A stretch of DNA of 64,000 bases from Cucumis sativus (lineage: Eukaryota; Streptophyta; Magnoliopsida; Cucurbitales; Cucurbitaceae): assembly GCF_000004075.3 (NCBI RefSeq), contig NC_026661.2:18938307-19002306 (forward strand), in the 5' to 3' direction. The notes under the pieces were generated by a model. It ran no database searches and was not told the origin of the DNA. It worked only from the letters and a program-made list of their open reading frames with translations. Each line of letters opens with the position of its first letter. Within the stretch, counting starts at the first letter, position 1. A program made the position numbers and the translations under genes. This document shows, piece after piece, positions 62,841 to 64,000 of the stretch.

Positions 62841-64000
62841 TTGTTGGTGATGAGGATTCTTCTTCTGGGCTTCGGCTGTGGAAATGGATGGGTTGCTTCG
62901 GCTGACCCGGACCTTAAGCAGCTGCTACAGTGGTTGACTAAAAATGGCGTCATACTTTTTAGAGGGAACCGTTGTTTGATTCTCTCATTCTTCCTAACTT
63001 ACCCTTAATCGGCTTCTTTTGTTCCACATTTTATAAAATATCTCCAAATATAAAATATATCCGGTTTTTTATGAAAATAATTATTTTGTATTTGATTTAA
63101 GAAATTTAATTTGACCACTCTATATAATAGTAATAGAAATTTAATTTTAACAAATTGAAAGTTGCTTAATTTATAATTAAAACTAACTGGTTAATATATT
63201 TAATAATATTACATTTTCAATTTTAGTTATATAGTTTAATGAAGGGAGATATTTAAAAATAACAAAATAAATTAAAATATTTATAAGTTATATCTCTGTT
63301 CAATGCTACTAGTAGAAGCATATGAGTATCAATCAGTGTCTATTATAGATAAAATCTTAAATTTTTGCTATATGTTGTAAATACGTTGTCAAATTTACTA
63401 TTTTTTACGATTCTTGTGTAATAAAATATATTTATGTAAAGTTTATACGGTTAGAAAGTTAAAATAATAATAATAAAACAAAATTCAAGTGGAAATGATA
63501 GCAAGAAATCCACCATTTTGTTAGCTAAAGCAAATCCAATTGTAGAGAGCAATAAAAATGTCGAGAAAAATGGGCAAAGTTCATCAACCAAACATGAGAT
63601 TAAGATGTCCAAACACATTTATCCTCCAACAAAATGAAGCTTCGAGGGTATATTTGTTCATTTGGATGAGAATCGATAAATTCAAACGTATAAACAAACT
63701 ATGATTAAACAGGTTAGTATAACATGTAACTATTAGTGTATCATATATAAGGTAAATTTTGTATGCTTTTTAAATATTTTTGTTAATTTTGTAATATTTA
63801 AAAATAGTCAAATTTAAAAACTTTATAGTGGGTTGATTGTGCATAAGGAATTACAATATAAAGTTTTGAGACAGTTGTATAAAATGTTATTCCATTTTCT
63901 TTGGGTTGATATCGATATTGACCATTTTCAGTGTCCATGATTACTTTGCTCATTTTGCTGAATCAGTGAGTTCGTACATGAATCCTGCTGAAACTTCAGA
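62841..64000. other. Upstream region of the haem-domain gene
   Basis: The first ~150 bases are presumably its leader and promoter, relatively GC-rich. Beyond this the sequence is AT-rich with no open frame, tRNA or element that I can support to the end of the window. Confidence 0.4.

Overview
This window is nuclear DNA from a dicot plant. The genes have many short GT-AG introns and are separated by AT-rich spacers. The protein set is plant-specific: chloroplast CP12, chloroplast glutamyl endopeptidase, a D27-family protein, a GRAS factor, a group-S-type bZIP and COX5C. A nuclear tRNA-His lies among them. A cucurbit (Cucumis-like) origin is my best guess from the overall style of the sequence and repeats; it is an inference, not a demonstration. 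I found no prokaryotic operon, CRISPR array, integron or phage region.

Left third (1-23,500). Two large minus-strand genes lie head to tail: MSH6 (mismatch recognition, 21 coding exons, 837-9439) and MCM7 (replicative helicase subunit, 15 coding exons, 10891-16693). Both have E2F-type TTTGGCGGGAA motifs just upstream of the start, which fits shared G1/S control. A tRNA-His(GTG) sits just upstream of the MCM7 promoter. An intronless bZIP gene (18417-18806, +) follows, then the photosynthetic regulator CP12 (20360-20737, -), whose promoter has an I-box and G-box pair.

Middle (23,500-46,000). The chloroplast glutamyl endopeptidase CGEP (10 coding exons, +) is followed downstream by a short retroposed element with target-site duplications. 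Next come COX5C (one coding exon plus a probable leader intron), an intronless GRAS factor, an intronless five-span membrane protein, an intronless non-RD MAPKKK-like kinase with an in-frame C-terminal duplication, and an INO80-complex subunit of the IES2/PAPA-1 + HIT-finger type.

Right third (46,000-64,000). A degenerate ~125-bp tandem array lies at about 46,480-47,280. It is followed by three minus-strand genes: a D27-LIKE1-type carotenoid isomerase (8 exons), a membrane-anchored cyclophilin of the CYP21-4 type (7 coding exons) and a secreted/membrane protein with a haem-binding (EB_dh/DOMON-like) domain (8 exons). Foldback elements occur in introns of the first and third.

All exon boundaries below were built by hand by joining splice sites that keep the frame; the total lengths (1307, 724, 971, 578, 265, 234 and 375 aa) are whole-codon sums. 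The genes are ordinary host genes with no sign of a cluster or pathway island. The most unusual items are the cyclophilin that has lost its catalytic arginine, a GC-AG intron in MSH6, the kinase tail duplication, chained upstream ORFs before the bZIP gene, and several small mobile-element fossils. I did not find a convincing new biological system.
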